DNA of 64,000 nt, taken from positions 1 to 64,000 of the forward strand of contig NZ_PKDG01000014.1 in NCBI RefSeq assembly GCF_002863005.1. Direction: 5' to 3'. The number at the start of each line of letters is the position of its first letter. The first letter of the stretch is position 1. Origin of the DNA: Pseudoxanthomonas sp. (GTDB lineage: Bacteria > Pseudomonadota > Gammaproteobacteria > Xanthomonadales > Xanthomonadaceae). Under the pieces are notes generated by a model. It saw only the letters and a program-made list of their open reading frames with translations. It was not told where the DNA came from and ran no database searches. Both the position numbers and the translations under genes were made by a program. This document shows, one piece after another, positions 49,772 through 58,619 of the stretch.

Positions 49772-50788
49772 CTACCAGCCCGCGAGCACCAGCTTGCCGA
49801 TGGTCGTGCCGGATTCCAGCCGGCGATGCGCCTCGCGCAGGTTCGCTGCGTTGATCGGCGACAGCGTATCGGTCAGCGTGCCGCGCAACTGGCCGGCATC
49901 GATCAGGTCGGCGACGCGGTCCAGCAGGGCGCCCTGTTCGCCCATGTCGGCGGTGCGGAAGCGCGGGCGGGCGAACATCATCTCCCAGTGGATGCCGATG
50001 CTCTTGGCCTTGTAGGGGTCGCCGATGCGCAGTTCGCCCTTGGGTTCGACGATCAGTCCGACATGGCCGAGCGGTGCGAGCAGTTCGCCCAGCTCGGTCC
50101 AGTAGCGGTCGGTGTCGGCCAGGTTCAGCGCCGCATCGATCGTGTCGAAGCCCAACGCCTTCAGCTGCGGTCCCAGCGCTTCGCGATGATTGACCACGTG
50201 GTCGGCGCCCAGCGCCTTGCACCAGTCGATGGTGTCCTGGCGCGATGCCGTCGCGATGACGGTGAAGCCGGCGCGCTTCGCCAACTGGGTCGCGATCGAT
50301 CCAACGCCGCCGGCACCGGCGATGACCAGCAGCGACTTGCCTTCACCGCCACCGTCGATGGCGTACGGCATGCGGTCGAACAGCAGTTCCCACGCAGTGA
50401 TCGTGGTGAGCGGCAATGCGGCGGCTTGCGCGAAGTCGAGCGATGCGGGTTTGCGTCCGACGATGCGTTCGTCGACGAGTTGGAATTGCGCGTTGCTGCC
50501 GGGGCGGGTGATGTCGCCGGCGTAGTAGACCGCGTCGCCGGGCTTGAAGCGGGTCACGGCTTCGCCAACCGCTTCGACCACGCCCGCGGCGTCGTAGCCC
50601 AGCACCTTGGGTTGCGCTTCGACCTGCGGCTTGGGCGAGCGCACCTTGGTGTCGACCGGGTTCACCGACACGGCCTGCACGCGCACGAGGATGTCGTGGC
50701 CGGTGGCGGTGGGCGTATCGAGTTCGACGTCCAGCAGCGATTGCGGATCATCGATGGGCAGGTAACGGGTGAGTGCGATGGCTTTCAT
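49772..50788 (-). CDS. Zinc-type alcohol dehydrogenase-like/quinone oxidoreductase family protein
   Basis: A 338-residue medium-chain dehydrogenase/reductase. The GroES-like N-terminal part (VQAVSVNPVDTKVRSP, LGYDAAGVVEAVGEAV) lacks the structural zinc cysteines. The Rossmann motif AGAGGVGSIATQLAKRAG binds NADPH. The likely role is quinone or enone reduction; the substrate is unknown. ATG 50788 has AGGA upstream. It lies 81 bp downstream of the MFS gene on the same strand and may be co-transcribed. Confidence 0.87.
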   Translation of the reverse strand: MKAIALTRYLPIDDPQSLLDVELDTPTATGHDILVRVQAVSVNPVDTKVRSPKPQVEAQPKVLGYDAAGVVEAVGEAVTRFKPGDAVYYAGDITRPGSNAQFQLVDERIVGRKPASLDFAQAAALPLTTITAWELLFDRMPYAIDGGGEGKSLLVIAGAGGVGSIATQLAKRAGFTVIATASRQDTIDWCKALGADHVVNHREALGPQLKALGFDTIDAALNLADTDRYWTELGELLAPLGHVGLIVEPKGELRIGDPYKAKSIGIHWEMMFARPRFRTADMGEQGALLDRVADLIDAGQLRGTLTDTLSPINAANLREAHRRLESGTTIGKLVLAGW

Positions 50789-50869
50789 GGCGGTTCCTGG
50801 TGGGGAGTCGGGACACGTGCCGCGATGATGCGGCGCGCGGAACAAAGAGGCGATGCGACGAAGGGAGGA

Positions 50870-52072
50870 TCAGGCGCAATCGGCGGCGAGCGCGAAGCGC
50901 TGGCGGCGCTCCAGCGCAAGCGCCCACAACGCGACCGCGAATGCGGAGGCCGGCACCAGTGCTGCGACCCACGGCAATGCGGAAAGGCCGAGCCCTTGCG
51001 AAATCACCACACCGCCCAACCACGCGCCGAGCGCGTTGCCGAGGTTGAAGGCGCCGATGTTGAGGCTGGACGCCAGACTCTGCGCATCGCTGGCCTTCTG
51101 CAGCACCCACAGCTGCAGCGGCGACACCGTTGCGAATGCCGCGGCACCCAGCAGGCCGGTGAAGACGATCATCGCCCAGCGGCTGTGCAGGGCGAAGCTC
51201 ATCACACCCATCACCAACGCGAGCGCCCCGAGCGTGCCGAGCAGGGCGGTGGCGAGACGGCGATCGGCGAAGCGCCCGCCCAGCAGGTTGCCGATGATCA
51301 TGCCGACGCCGAACACGAGCAGGATCGGCGACACGGCCGCATCGGCGAAGCCGGTCACCTGCGTCAGCAGCGGCTGGATGTAGGTGTAGACGGTGAACAT
51401 GCCGCCGAAGCCCAGTACCGTCATCAACAGGCCCAGCAGCACCTGCGGGCGGCCGACGACGCGCAGTTCATCGCGGAACGACAGCGGCGCGGGCGCGCTG
51501 CGGTCGGCCGGCACCAGCGTGGCGATGATGACGGTGGCGAACACGCCGATGGCGGTCACGGCCCAGAACGTCGCGCGCCAGCCGTATTCCAGGCCCAGCC
51601 AGGCGCCGGCCGGCACGCCGAGCAACGTAGCCACGGTGAGGCCGGTGAACATGATGGAAATCGCCGAAGCCTTGCGGTCTTCACTGACCAGGCCGGTGGC
51701 GACCACCGCGCCGACACCGAAGAAGGTGCCGTGCGCCAGCGAGGTTACCACGCGCGCGGCCATCAGCAGTTCGTAGTTCGGCGCGAGTGCGCACGCCAGG
51801 TTGCCCAGCGTGAAGACGATCATCAGCGCGACCAGCACCGCCTTGCGCGGCATGCGGTTGGTGGCGGCCGTCAGCAGGGGCGCGCCGACGAACACGCCCA
51901 GCGCGTAGCCGGAGATCAGCAGGCCCGCCGCAGCGATGGAGACCTGCAGGTCGGCGGCGACCTGCATTAGCAGGCCCATGATGACGAATTCAGTGGTGCC
52001 GATGCCGAAGGCGCCGGCGGTGAGCGCATACAGGCCCAGCGGAAGCCGGGAGGATGTGGGAGCGGAAGGCAT
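50870..52072 (-). CDS. MFS transporter, AraJ/arabinose efflux-like
   Basis: A 400-residue inner-membrane protein with 12 predicted helices (first near residues 10-30). FGIGTTEFVIMGLLMQVAADL and GVFVGAPLLTAATNRMPRK are typical of the drug/sugar exporter (DHA1) group including AraJ. It is probably a proton-driven efflux carrier; the substrate is unknown. It diverges from the lysR gene, with an inverted repeat in the 97-bp gap, suggesting regulation by that LysR protein. Confidence 0.87.
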   Translation of the reverse strand: MPSAPTSSRLPLGLYALTAGAFGIGTTEFVIMGLLMQVAADLQVSIAAAGLLISGYALGVFVGAPLLTAATNRMPRKAVLVALMIVFTLGNLACALAPNYELLMAARVVTSLAHGTFFGVGAVVATGLVSEDRKASAISIMFTGLTVATLLGVPAGAWLGLEYGWRATFWAVTAIGVFATVIIATLVPADRSAPAPLSFRDELRVVGRPQVLLGLLMTVLGFGGMFTVYTYIQPLLTQVTGFADAAVSPILLVFGVGMIIGNLLGGRFADRRLATALLGTLGALALVMGVMSFALHSRWAMIVFTGLLGAAAFATVSPLQLWVLQKASDAQSLASSLNIGAFNLGNALGAWLGGVVISQGLGLSALPWVAALVPASAFAVALWALALERRQRFALAADCA

Positions 52073-52150
52073 GGTGGGAGCCCGGAAGGAACAAGGCGCG
52101 CAGCTTGCGCCTTCCTTTCCTGATGGGAAACGGTGAATATGCCGAATCAC

Positions 52151-52169
52151 TATCAACAGAATATTGATA
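52151..52169. promoter_or_regulatory. Inverted repeat TATCAA-N7-TTGATA, LysR-type site
   Basis: TATCAA (52151-52156) and TTGATA (52164-52169) flank seven bases and contain the T-N11-A core of LysR sites. The repeat abuts the lysR start codon at 52170 and lies 79-97 bases upstream of the MFS start, consistent with autoregulation and control of the exporter. Confidence 0.55.
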
Positions 52170-53084
52170 ATGGATCGTGTCGGTGACCTGGCCCTGTTCC
52201 TCCGCGTGCTCGATCTCGGGTCGATCACCGCGGCCGCTCACAGCCTGGACCTGTCCGTGGCGGTGGCCAGCCAGAGACTGAAGCGGCTGGAGAAGGAATT
52301 GGGGGTGCGGCTACTGCACCGGACAACCCGACGCCTGCACCCTACGCCCGAGGGTGCCGCGCTGGCCGAGCAGGGGCGGGTGCTGGTGGAGGAGCTCGAG
52401 ACGCTGGGCACGGGGCTGCGCGAAGCTGCACGCGAAGTCGCCGGCACGCTGCGGGTCACGACCTCCGCCTCGTTCGGGCGCCAGTACGTCTCGCCGCTGC
52501 TGCCGGCGTTCCTCGCACGGCACCCGAAGCTGCGGCTCAGCATCCATCTGAGCGACAACGTGGTCGATTTGGTCAGCGAGGGCTTCGACCTTGCGATCCG
52601 CATCGGCGCGCTCGACGATTCGCGCCTGGTCGCCCGGCGCATCGCCCCGAACCGGCGCGTGCTGTGCGCCTCGCCCGACTATCTGCGCCGACGCGGGCGA
52701 CCGCGCACGCCTGAAGACTTGGCCCGGCATGATTGTCTGCTGCTGTTCGGCAGCGGTGGCCGCCAGGACGTGTGGCGGCTGGGCACGCCGGCGGGCGGCG
52801 AGGTCGCCGTACGCGTGCAGGGACGCTTCGAAAGCAATTTCGGCGAGGTACTGCGCGATGCCTCGCTGGCGGGCGAGGGCGTCGTGATCCATTCGCTGTG
52901 GCACGTCGCCGACGACCTGCGCGCCGGCCGGCTGGAAGTGGTGTTGCCGGATTACCCGTTGGCTACGACTGCGATCAGTGCCGTGATGCCGCAACGTCGC
53001 CTCGTACCGCCGCGCGTGCGGGCCTTCACCGACTTCCTGATCGAGCAGTTCGGCGATCACCCGCCATGGGAGCGCGGTCTTTAG
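52170..53084 (+). CDS. LysR family transcriptional regulator
   Basis: A 304-residue regulator with an N-terminal winged helix-turn-helix (about 5-62, SITAAAHSLDLSVAVASQRLKRLE) and a periplasmic-binding-like effector domain (about 90-295). The ATG at 52170 is preferred over a TTG six bases upstream; no clear ribosome binding site precedes it, so translation may begin on a nearly leaderless mRNA. It diverges from the MFS exporter and converges with the dioxygenase gene. Confidence 0.9.
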   Translation: MDRVGDLALFLRVLDLGSITAAAHSLDLSVAVASQRLKRLEKELGVRLLHRTTRRLHPTPEGAALAEQGRVLVEELETLGTGLREAAREVAGTLRVTTSASFGRQYVSPLLPAFLARHPKLRLSIHLSDNVVDLVSEGFDLAIRIGALDDSRLVARRIAPNRRVLCASPDYLRRRGRPRTPEDLARHDCLLLFGSGGRQDVWRLGTPAGGEVAVRVQGRFESNFGEVLRDASLAGEGVVIHSLWHVADDLRAGRLEVVLPDYPLATTAISAVMPQRRLVPPRVRAFTDFLIEQFGDHPPWERGL

Positions 53085-53090
53085 GGCGGG

Positions 53091-53894
53091 TCAGGCGGTG
53101 TCGAAGGCGAACGCGTCCAGCGCCAGGCCACCCATTTCCACGTCGCGATGAAGCAACCGCCCCTTGGCGCCAACGCCGCCGGCGCCTAGCGCTACATACA
53201 GCGGGAAGAGGTGTTCGGTCGTCGGATGGTTGCGATGTGCTTCGGGCAATGCGGTCCAGTCGAGCGCACCCGCGACGTCTCCCGCCAGCAACCGGTCGCG
53301 CAACGCGTCGGTGAAGTCGGCGACCCAATCGTAGGGCGCTGCGTGCGCGTGTTGCCAATCGAGGGCACGAAGGTTGTGCGAGAACCCGCCGGACCCTACC
53401 ACCAGCACGCCCTGCGCGCGAAACGGCGCGAGCGCCAGCCCGATGCGGTAATGCCAGTCGGCGGTCTGCGCCGGATTGACGGAGAGCGCGACGATGGGGA
53501 TCTCGGCATCGGGATACATCCGCCGCAGCGGGACCCACACGCCGTGGTCCAGGCCGTGGTGGTGGTCCACCTGCGCGGCGAAACCCGCGTCGCGCAGGTG
53601 GTTCGCGATCTGGTCCGCGAGCGCCGGTGCGCCTGCGGCCGGGTACTGGATGCGATACAGCGCGTCCGGAAAACCGCCGAAATCATGGATCGTGTCCGGC
53701 GTCGGAGCGGCCGTGAGCGTAGGTTGCGCGTGGACGAAATGCGCAGATGCCACGAGGATCGCGCGTGGCCGCGGCAAGCGCGTGCCGAGATGGTCCAGGA
53801 ACCGCCCCGTCGGCGAATCCTCGACCGCGAGCATCGGCGAGCCATGCGACAGGAAGAGGCTGGGAAGGGGGGCGAGCGGGGAGGCGGCATTCAT
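53091..53894 (-). CDS. Extradiol dioxygenase of the DODA (4,5-DOPA dioxygenase) family
   Basis: A 267-residue class III extradiol dioxygenase-like protein related to YgiD and plant DODA. Metal-binding histidines are visible as His17 (LFLSHGSPML), His52 (VASAHFVH) and a later His in GSGGFSHNL. DFGGFPDALY and HHHGLDHGVWVPLRRMYPDA are family hallmarks. It cleaves catechol-type rings; the natural substrate is unknown. ATG 53894 (MNAASPLAPLPSLFLSHG) is chosen over an upstream in-frame opening. Confidence 0.9.
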   Translation of the reverse strand: MNAASPLAPLPSLFLSHGSPMLAVEDSPTGRFLDHLGTRLPRPRAILVASAHFVHAQPTLTAAPTPDTIHDFGGFPDALYRIQYPAAGAPALADQIANHLRDAGFAAQVDHHHGLDHGVWVPLRRMYPDAEIPIVALSVNPAQTADWHYRIGLALAPFRAQGVLVVGSGGFSHNLRALDWQHAHAAPYDWVADFTDALRDRLLAGDVAGALDWTALPEAHRNHPTTEHLFPLYVALGAGGVGAKGRLLHRDVEMGGLALDAFAFDTA

Positions 53895-54205
53895 GGCGCG
53901 AAGGATCGTGACCTTCCGGGGCCATACCAAGGGTCTGCGCTGCACCAGTGCGTTGCGAACCCGGGACACCACTGGGAAAGGCTCCCCTTTGACAGGCCAA
54001 GCGTGAAGATCTGCGCCACTTCGCTTGAAGAGTGTTAACCTTGCCCGACTTGTTATGGTACCGTTAACACAGTCTTCACGTACCCCCGCATAATCTGTTC
54101 AGCAAGGCGACGGGTGTCTGTCGCCTCGGATAACAACTAGAACCGCTGTTGGCAAAGCACTTCGGTTTTTCTAACACTGAACTTTTACATGGAAAGGAGC
54201 TGCAA
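53895..54205. other. 311-bp divergent spacer before ompA
   Basis: It contains the start region of the dioxygenase gene on the left and the ompA promoter, GTTAAC box pair and a roughly 105-nt leader on the right. An in-frame extension of ompA to 54149 lacks a binding site and is rejected. No further gene is seen. Confidence 0.55.
54032..54094 (+). promoter_or_regulatory. ompA promoter with paired GTTAAC boxes
   Basis: CATAAT (54089-54094) with TTAACA (54064-54069) 19 bp upstream is the best promoter before ompA. The -35 lies inside GTTAACAC (54063-54070), which is an exact inverted copy of GTGTTAAC (54032-54039), 31 bp centre to centre or about three helical turns. The pair looks like an operator for a dimeric regulator. 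A leader hairpin (54105-54111 with 54120-54126) follows. Confidence 0.55.
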
Positions 54206-55306
54206 ATGAACAAGAAGATTCTCTGCGCCGCGCTGCTCGGCGGCCTGAGCCTCGCGAACACTGCGATGGCGCAGGAATTCGACGACCGTTGGTACCTGAC
54301 CGGTTCGGTGGGTCAGAACATGCAGGATTCGGATCGTCGTACCGACGATACCCAGTTCGGCACCTTGGGCCTGGGTAAGTTCATCAGCCCCAACTGGTCG
54401 ATCGACGGCGAGCTGAACTACCAGAACCCGGGTTTCGAGTTCAATGAAGACCTGAACTGGAGCCAGTACGGTATCTCGCTCGATCTGCGTCGCCACTTCA
54501 TCCAGGAAGGCCGCGGCTGGAACCCGTACATCGTGACGGGCCTGGGCATGCAGCGTTCGGAAGAAGAGTACGTGATCAACAGCCCGGCCTCGCCGGCGCA
54601 GCGTCGCGACAACAACCTGGCTGCCAAGCTGGGTATCGGTCTGCAGGGCACCTTCGACAAGCGCGTCGCCGTGCGTGCCGAAGTGGCCTACCGTGCCGAC
54701 TTCGACGACCAGAGCTACACCGCTGAAGGTGGCATCCACCAGCAGGAAGAGAGCTGGTTCGGCGACGTGCTGGCTTCGGTCGGCGTCGTGATCCCGCTGG
54801 GCCCGAAGGCCGAAGCCGCTGCTCCGCCGCCGCCGCCGGCCGCGCCGAGCTGCGCCGACCTGGACGATGACGGTGACGGCGTCAACAACTGCGACGACAA
54901 GTGCCCCGGTTCGCAGGCTGGCCAGACCATTGGTCCGGACGGCTGCCCGGTGCAGGTCTCGATCGACCTGAAGGGCGTGAACTTCGACTTCGACAAGTCG
55001 ACCCTGCGTCCTGACGCGATCGCGATCCTGAGCGAAGCCGCCGAGATCCTGAAGCGCTACCCCGACCTGCGCGTCGAAGTGGCCGGCCACACCGACCTGT
55101 GCGGTGCGGACGCCTACAACCAGTCGCTGTCGCAGCGTCGTTCGCAGACCGTGTACGACTACCTGACCAGCAACGGCGTCAGCGCCTCGCGTCTGGTGGG
55201 TCCGATCGGTTACGGCGAGAGCCGTCCGCTCGAGCCGACCGCGCAGACCCTGCCGGGCTGCAAGAGCGAGCGTAACCGTCGTACGGAACTGAACGTCCAG
55301 AACTGA
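54206..55306 (+). CDS. ompA: OmpA family outer membrane protein
   Basis: A 366-residue protein with signal peptide (about 1-22, AMAQ), an eight-strand beta-barrel (WYLTGSVGQNM to VGVVIPLGPKA), a Pro-rich hinge (APPPPPAAP), one thrombospondin type 3-like calcium-binding segment (DLDDDGDGVNNCDDKCPG) and an OmpA C-terminal peptidoglycan-binding domain (VNFDFDKSTLRPDAI, HTDLCGADAYNQSLSQRR). AAGGAG supports ATG 54206. It is likely abundant and structural. A strong terminator follows. Confidence 0.93.
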   Translation: MNKKILCAALLGGLSLANTAMAQEFDDRWYLTGSVGQNMQDSDRRTDDTQFGTLGLGKFISPNWSIDGELNYQNPGFEFNEDLNWSQYGISLDLRRHFIQEGRGWNPYIVTGLGMQRSEEEYVINSPASPAQRRDNNLAAKLGIGLQGTFDKRVAVRAEVAYRADFDDQSYTAEGGIHQQEESWFGDVLASVGVVIPLGPKAEAAAPPPPPAAPSCADLDDDGDGVNNCDDKCPGSQAGQTIGPDGCPVQVSIDLKGVNFDFDKSTLRPDAIAILSEAAEILKRYPDLRVEVAGHTDLCGADAYNQSLSQRRSQTVYDYLTSNGVSASRLVGPIGYGESRPLEPTAQTLPGCKSERNRRTELNVQN

Positions 55307-55329
55307 TCGGACGCTCTTCCAGCACCATC

Positions 55330-55362
55330 CGAAGCCCGGCCTTGTGCCGGGCTTCGTTTTTT
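55330..55362 (+). terminator. Intrinsic terminator after ompA
   Basis: An 11-bp stem (55330-55340 with 55346-55356, loop CTTGT) followed by TTTTTT. Confidence 0.93.
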
Positions 55363-55436
55363 CGGGGTGATGCGCGCGAATTGCGTGATCGCGCTTCGTC
55401 TTTCCGCATCGGATGCGCTGCACGCCCGTTAATTTC

Positions 55437-55465
55437 TTGCCTTGCCATGAGGCGCTGCCTAAACT
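55437..55465 (+). promoter_or_regulatory. Promoter of the small exported protein gene
   Basis: TTGCCT (55437-55442), 17 bp, TAAACT (55460-55465), 40 bases before the start at 55506. Confidence 0.6.
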
Positions 55466-55505
55466 CCGGGCACGTCCCGCAAGAAAATGTCACGGAGCTT
55501 CGCCG

Positions 55506-56015
55506 ATGCATCGCCACGTCCTTGCCAGTCTGTTGTGCATCGCCGTCACGCCCGTCGCATATGCCGCGCCGGACTGCGCCGGAAGTCTGGTACCGCCGCC
55601 GCTGAAGACACCCGCGACGGTGATCGCGCCGGTGGCACCGGAGTTCACCGCGGCCGCCACGCAGTTGGGTGCGCCCTCCGGCGTGCTGGCGTCGCATGCG
55701 TTCGACGAGTCGCAGTCGGTTGACCGTGTGCTGATGCGCCTGCGTATCGAAGGCTGCCGCAACGTCGCCAAGGCGATGCCCGCCGTTACGGCGCCTTCTG
55801 CGTCGGCCGCCACCGCCAGCCCGGCGGCCTACCAGCCCAAGACGGCGCACGACAACACGCCCTGGCGGTTCGACATGAGCCAGAACGGCAAGCGGATGAC
55901 CGCAGACGAGTTCGATGCCTGGATGAAGTCGCGCGGCGTGCGCGTGGTCAAGGCTCCCGGTGCTCCGGCTGCCGCGCCTGCGCCTGCACCCGCCGAGCCC
56001 GCCAAGAAGAACTGA
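55506..56015 (+). CDS. Small exported protein with FDMxQNG motif
   Basis: A 169-residue protein with a signal peptide (about 1-20, VAYA) and two cysteines (24 and 84). A middle alanine/proline-rich linker leads to residues 121-149, RFDMSQNGKRMTADEFDAWM plus KSRGVRVVK, then an Ala/Pro tail. The same block recurs in the lipoprotein at 56930 with 22 of 29 positions identical. Function is unknown; periplasmic location is inferred. An in-frame extension to 55413 crosses the promoter and is rejected. Confidence 0.75.
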   Translation: MHRHVLASLLCIAVTPVAYAAPDCAGSLVPPPLKTPATVIAPVAPEFTAAATQLGAPSGVLASHAFDESQSVDRVLMRLRIEGCRNVAKAMPAVTAPSASAATASPAAYQPKTAHDNTPWRFDMSQNGKRMTADEFDAWMKSRGVRVVKAPGAPAAAPAPAPAEPAKKN

Positions 56016-56057
56016 TGCGCGAACGGCCGGTTTTCCGGCCGTTCTGCTGTCGGGACC

Positions 56058-56855
56058 ATGACGACGCGCAGGCCTCCTTTCTGCGACACCGCGCGTGGCG
56101 GGGTGCGTGCGCGCGTCAATGATGCGAAGGGCGCGCGTCACGGACTCGCCCGCGTATTGTCGAAGCAAGGTGTGTGTTCGCGCAGCGAGGCCGCCCGCTG
56201 GATCGTCGAGGGCCGGGTGTCGGTCGATGGCCGCATCGTGCGGGATCCGGAGTTCCCCGTGGTCGCGGGTCGTGCCGCGATCCATGTGGATGGACAGGCC
56301 GGTACCGCACCCGAGCGACTTTACCTGATGCTCAACAAGCCCCGCGGCCTGGTGACCACGGCGCGCGACGAACAGGGACGGGACACGGTTTACCGGTGCC
56401 TGGAAGGCGCGCACCTCCCATGGATCGCGCCCGTGGGCAGGCTGGACAAGGCCAGCGAGGGCCTGCTGCTTTTCACCAATGATCCCGAATGGGCGGCGCG
56501 CATCACCGATCCGGCACACGGCCCCGACAAGACGTACCACGTGCAGATCGATCGTTTGCCGGATGCCGCGTTGCTGCAAGGCCTGACGGACGGCGTGAGC
56601 GTCGACGGCGAAACCCTGTCCGCCCATGGCGTTCGCATCCTGCGAAGCGGAGCGCGCAATGCGTGGCTGGAGATCGTCCTGGACGAGGGACGCAACCGGC
56701 AGATCCGCCGCCTGCTGGCCGCGTTCGATGTCGGGGTATTGCGCCTGGTGCGTGTCGCGATCGGACCGGTGGTGCTGGGCGAACTGGGCAAGGGCGCATG
56801 GCGTGCGCTCGAGGCGCATGAGCGGGATGCACTCGCCCCGACAACCGGGCGCTGA
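56058..56855 (+). CDS. rRNA pseudouridine synthase, RsuA/RluB/RluE group
   Basis: A 265-residue enzyme with an S4 RNA-binding domain (about 29-78, GLARVLSKQGVCSRSEAARWI) and a pseudouridine synthase domain with catalytic Asp130 in GRLDKASEGLLLFTND. LDEGRNRQIRRLLAAF is the C-terminal family signature. It isomerises a uridine in rRNA; which site cannot be told from sequence. It lies between two genes that share the FDMxQNG motif. Confidence 0.9.
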   Translation: MTTRRPPFCDTARGGVRARVNDAKGARHGLARVLSKQGVCSRSEAARWIVEGRVSVDGRIVRDPEFPVVAGRAAIHVDGQAGTAPERLYLMLNKPRGLVTTARDEQGRDTVYRCLEGAHLPWIAPVGRLDKASEGLLLFTNDPEWAARITDPAHGPDKTYHVQIDRLPDAALLQGLTDGVSVDGETLSAHGVRILRSGARNAWLEIVLDEGRNRQIRRLLAAFDVGVLRLVRVAIGPVVLGELGKGAWRALEAHERDALAPTTGR

Positions 56856-56929
56856 TTGCGCGACGGCGGTCCGGGTTCGGCGCAGTCCGCCTGTCTACAC
56901 TCGCTCACGCTGATCCTGGGGAACCCACC

Positions 56930-57220
56930 ATGTACCGTTCGAACCTGCGCCTGCCACTGTGCGGCGCCATGATGCTCGCCGTCGGCCTGTCGACGGGCTG
57001 CGCGTCGACATCCTCGTCCTCCGCGATCAGGAAGGATGCGCCTGAAGACGTGGTCACCGTGAAGGCCGGCCCGCACGGCCACCGGTTCGACATGCAGCAG
57101 AACGGGCGCAGCATGACGGCGGAAGAATTCGACGCGTGGATGAAGGCACGCGGCATCCGCGTCGCGAAGGGCGCGCCGGCCAAGCCAGGGACCGCCACTA
57201 CGGCGAAGCGCGCCCGCTGA
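56930..57220 (+). CDS. Small lipoprotein with FDMxQNG motif
   Basis: A 96-residue protein with a lipobox STGC (Cys24). After a Ser-rich linker, residues 52-80 (RFDMQQNGRSMTAEEFDAWM plus KARGIRVAK) match the block in the protein at 55506. The remainder is basic and Ala/Pro rich. TACACT at 56896-56901 may be a -10 box. Function is unknown. Confidence 0.75.
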   Translation: MYRSNLRLPLCGAMMLAVGLSTGCASTSSSSAIRKDAPEDVVTVKAGPHGHRFDMQQNGRSMTAEEFDAWMKARGIRVAKGAPAKPGTATTAKRAR

Positions 57221-57246
57221 ACCGGCAAGGCGCGCCGTTCCCTGCA

Positions 57247-58446
57247 TCAGGCGTTCAGCACGTCCAGGTCGCGGCCGATGCGGATGAACGCGTCGATCGC
57301 GCGGTCCAGGTGTTCACGCGTGTGCGCGGCGCTGATCTGCGTGCGGATGCGCGCCTGACCCTTCGGCACCACGGGAAAGAAGAAGCCGATCGCATAGATG
57401 CCTTCCTGCAGGAGGCGCTCGGCGAAACGCTGCGCCAGCGGCGCGTCGTACAGCATGACCGGACTGATCGGGTGCACTCCAGGTTTGATGTCGAAACCGG
57501 CGGCCGTCATCTTCTCGCGGAAGTAGCGCGTGTTTTCCTGCAACCGCTCGCGAAGGTGGCCAGCCGCGGACAGCATTTCGAACGCCTTGATGCCGGCGGC
57601 CACCACGTGCGGTGGCAGCGAGTTGGAGAACAGATACGGGCGTGAGCGCTGGCGCAGCAGCTCGATCACTTCCTTGCGTGCGGTGGTGAAGCCGCCCAGC
57701 GCGCCGCCCATCGCCTTGCCCAGCGTGCCGGTGATGATGTCGATGCGATCCAGCACCCCCTTCACTTCGGCCGAACCGCGACCGGTGGCGCCGAGGAAGC
57801 CGGTGGCGTGGCATTCGTCGATGTGCACCAGCGCGTTGTACTTCTCCGCCAGCGCGGTGATCTCGTCCAGTGGGGCGATGAAGCCGTCCATCGAGAACAC
57901 GCCGTCGGTGGTGATGAGCTTGGTCTTGCAGCCGGCCGCATCGGCCGCCTGCAGTTGCGCTTCCAGGTCCGTCATGTCGCAGTTCGCATAGCGGAAGCGC
58001 TTGGCCTTGCACAGGCGCACGCCGTCGATGATCGAGGCATGGTTCAGCGCGTCGGAGATGATGGCGTCGTCCTCGCCCAGCAACGGCTCGAACAGGCCGC
58101 CGTTGGCATCGAAGCAGGCGGCATAGAGGATGGTGTCCTCGGTGCCGAAGAAGTCGGCGATCGTCTTCTCCAGCTGCTTGTGCAGGTCCTGCGTGCCGCA
58201 GATGAAGCGCACCGAGGCCATGCCGAAGCCGTGCGTGTCCAGCGCGTCCTTGGCCGCGGCAATGATGTCCGGGTGATCGGCCAGGCCCAGGTAATTGTTC
58301 GCGCAGAAGTTCAGCACCGTGCTGCCGTCGGCGAGGGTGATTTCGGCGGACTGCGGGCTGGTGATGATCCGCTCCGACTTGAACAAACCCTGGGCGCGGA
58401 TGTCATCGAGGGTGGCGGCGTAATGGGCAGTGAGTGAGTTGGCCAT
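57247..58446 (-). CDS. kbl: Glycine C-acetyltransferase (2-amino-3-ketobutyrate CoA ligase)
   Basis: A 399-residue PLP enzyme of the alpha-oxoamine synthase family that makes glycine and acetyl-CoA from 2-amino-3-ketobutyrate in threonine breakdown. Lys244 in [16 protein letters not shown] binds [16 protein letters not shown] and [12 protein letters not shown] are typical. The usual partner tdh is not adjacent in this window. Confidence 0.95.
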   Translation of the reverse strand: MANSLTAHYAATLDDIRAQGLFKSERIITSPQSAEITLADGSTVLNFCANNYLGLADHPDIIAAAKDALDTHGFGMASVRFICGTQDLHKQLEKTIADFFGTEDTILYAACFDANGGLFEPLLGEDDAIISDALNHASIIDGVRLCKAKRFRYANCDMTDLEAQLQAADAAGCKTKLITTDGVFSMDGFIAPLDEITALAEKYNALVHIDECHATGFLGATGRGSAEVKGVLDRIDIITGTLGKAMGGALGGFTTARKEVIELLRQRSRPYLFSNSLPPHVVAAGIKAFEMLSAAGHLRERLQENTRYFREKMTAAGFDIKPGVHPISPVMLYDAPLAQRFAERLLQEGIYAIGFFFPVVPKGQARIRTQISAAHTREHLDRAIDAFIRIGRDLDVLNA

Positions 58447-58619
58447 GGCACGGGGCTGAGAAGGGAAGGCGCCATTCTACCCGCGGCCACAAAACGCCCT
58501 GTTGCGTCATGCGCGTACGGCATAAGCGAGCCCCGTTTCGTCATTTCCCTGTCCGCATGTGCGCACGCAGCATCGCCTCTCCGGCCCCGGACGGGGCCTT
58601 CACACGGGGAACAGCGGTC

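Noticed and set aside
49826-51970. A 714-codon plus-strand open frame opposite the MDR and MFS genes
   Set aside because: Its translation is His/Gln/Arg/Glu-rich without structure, and both antisense genes are well supported.
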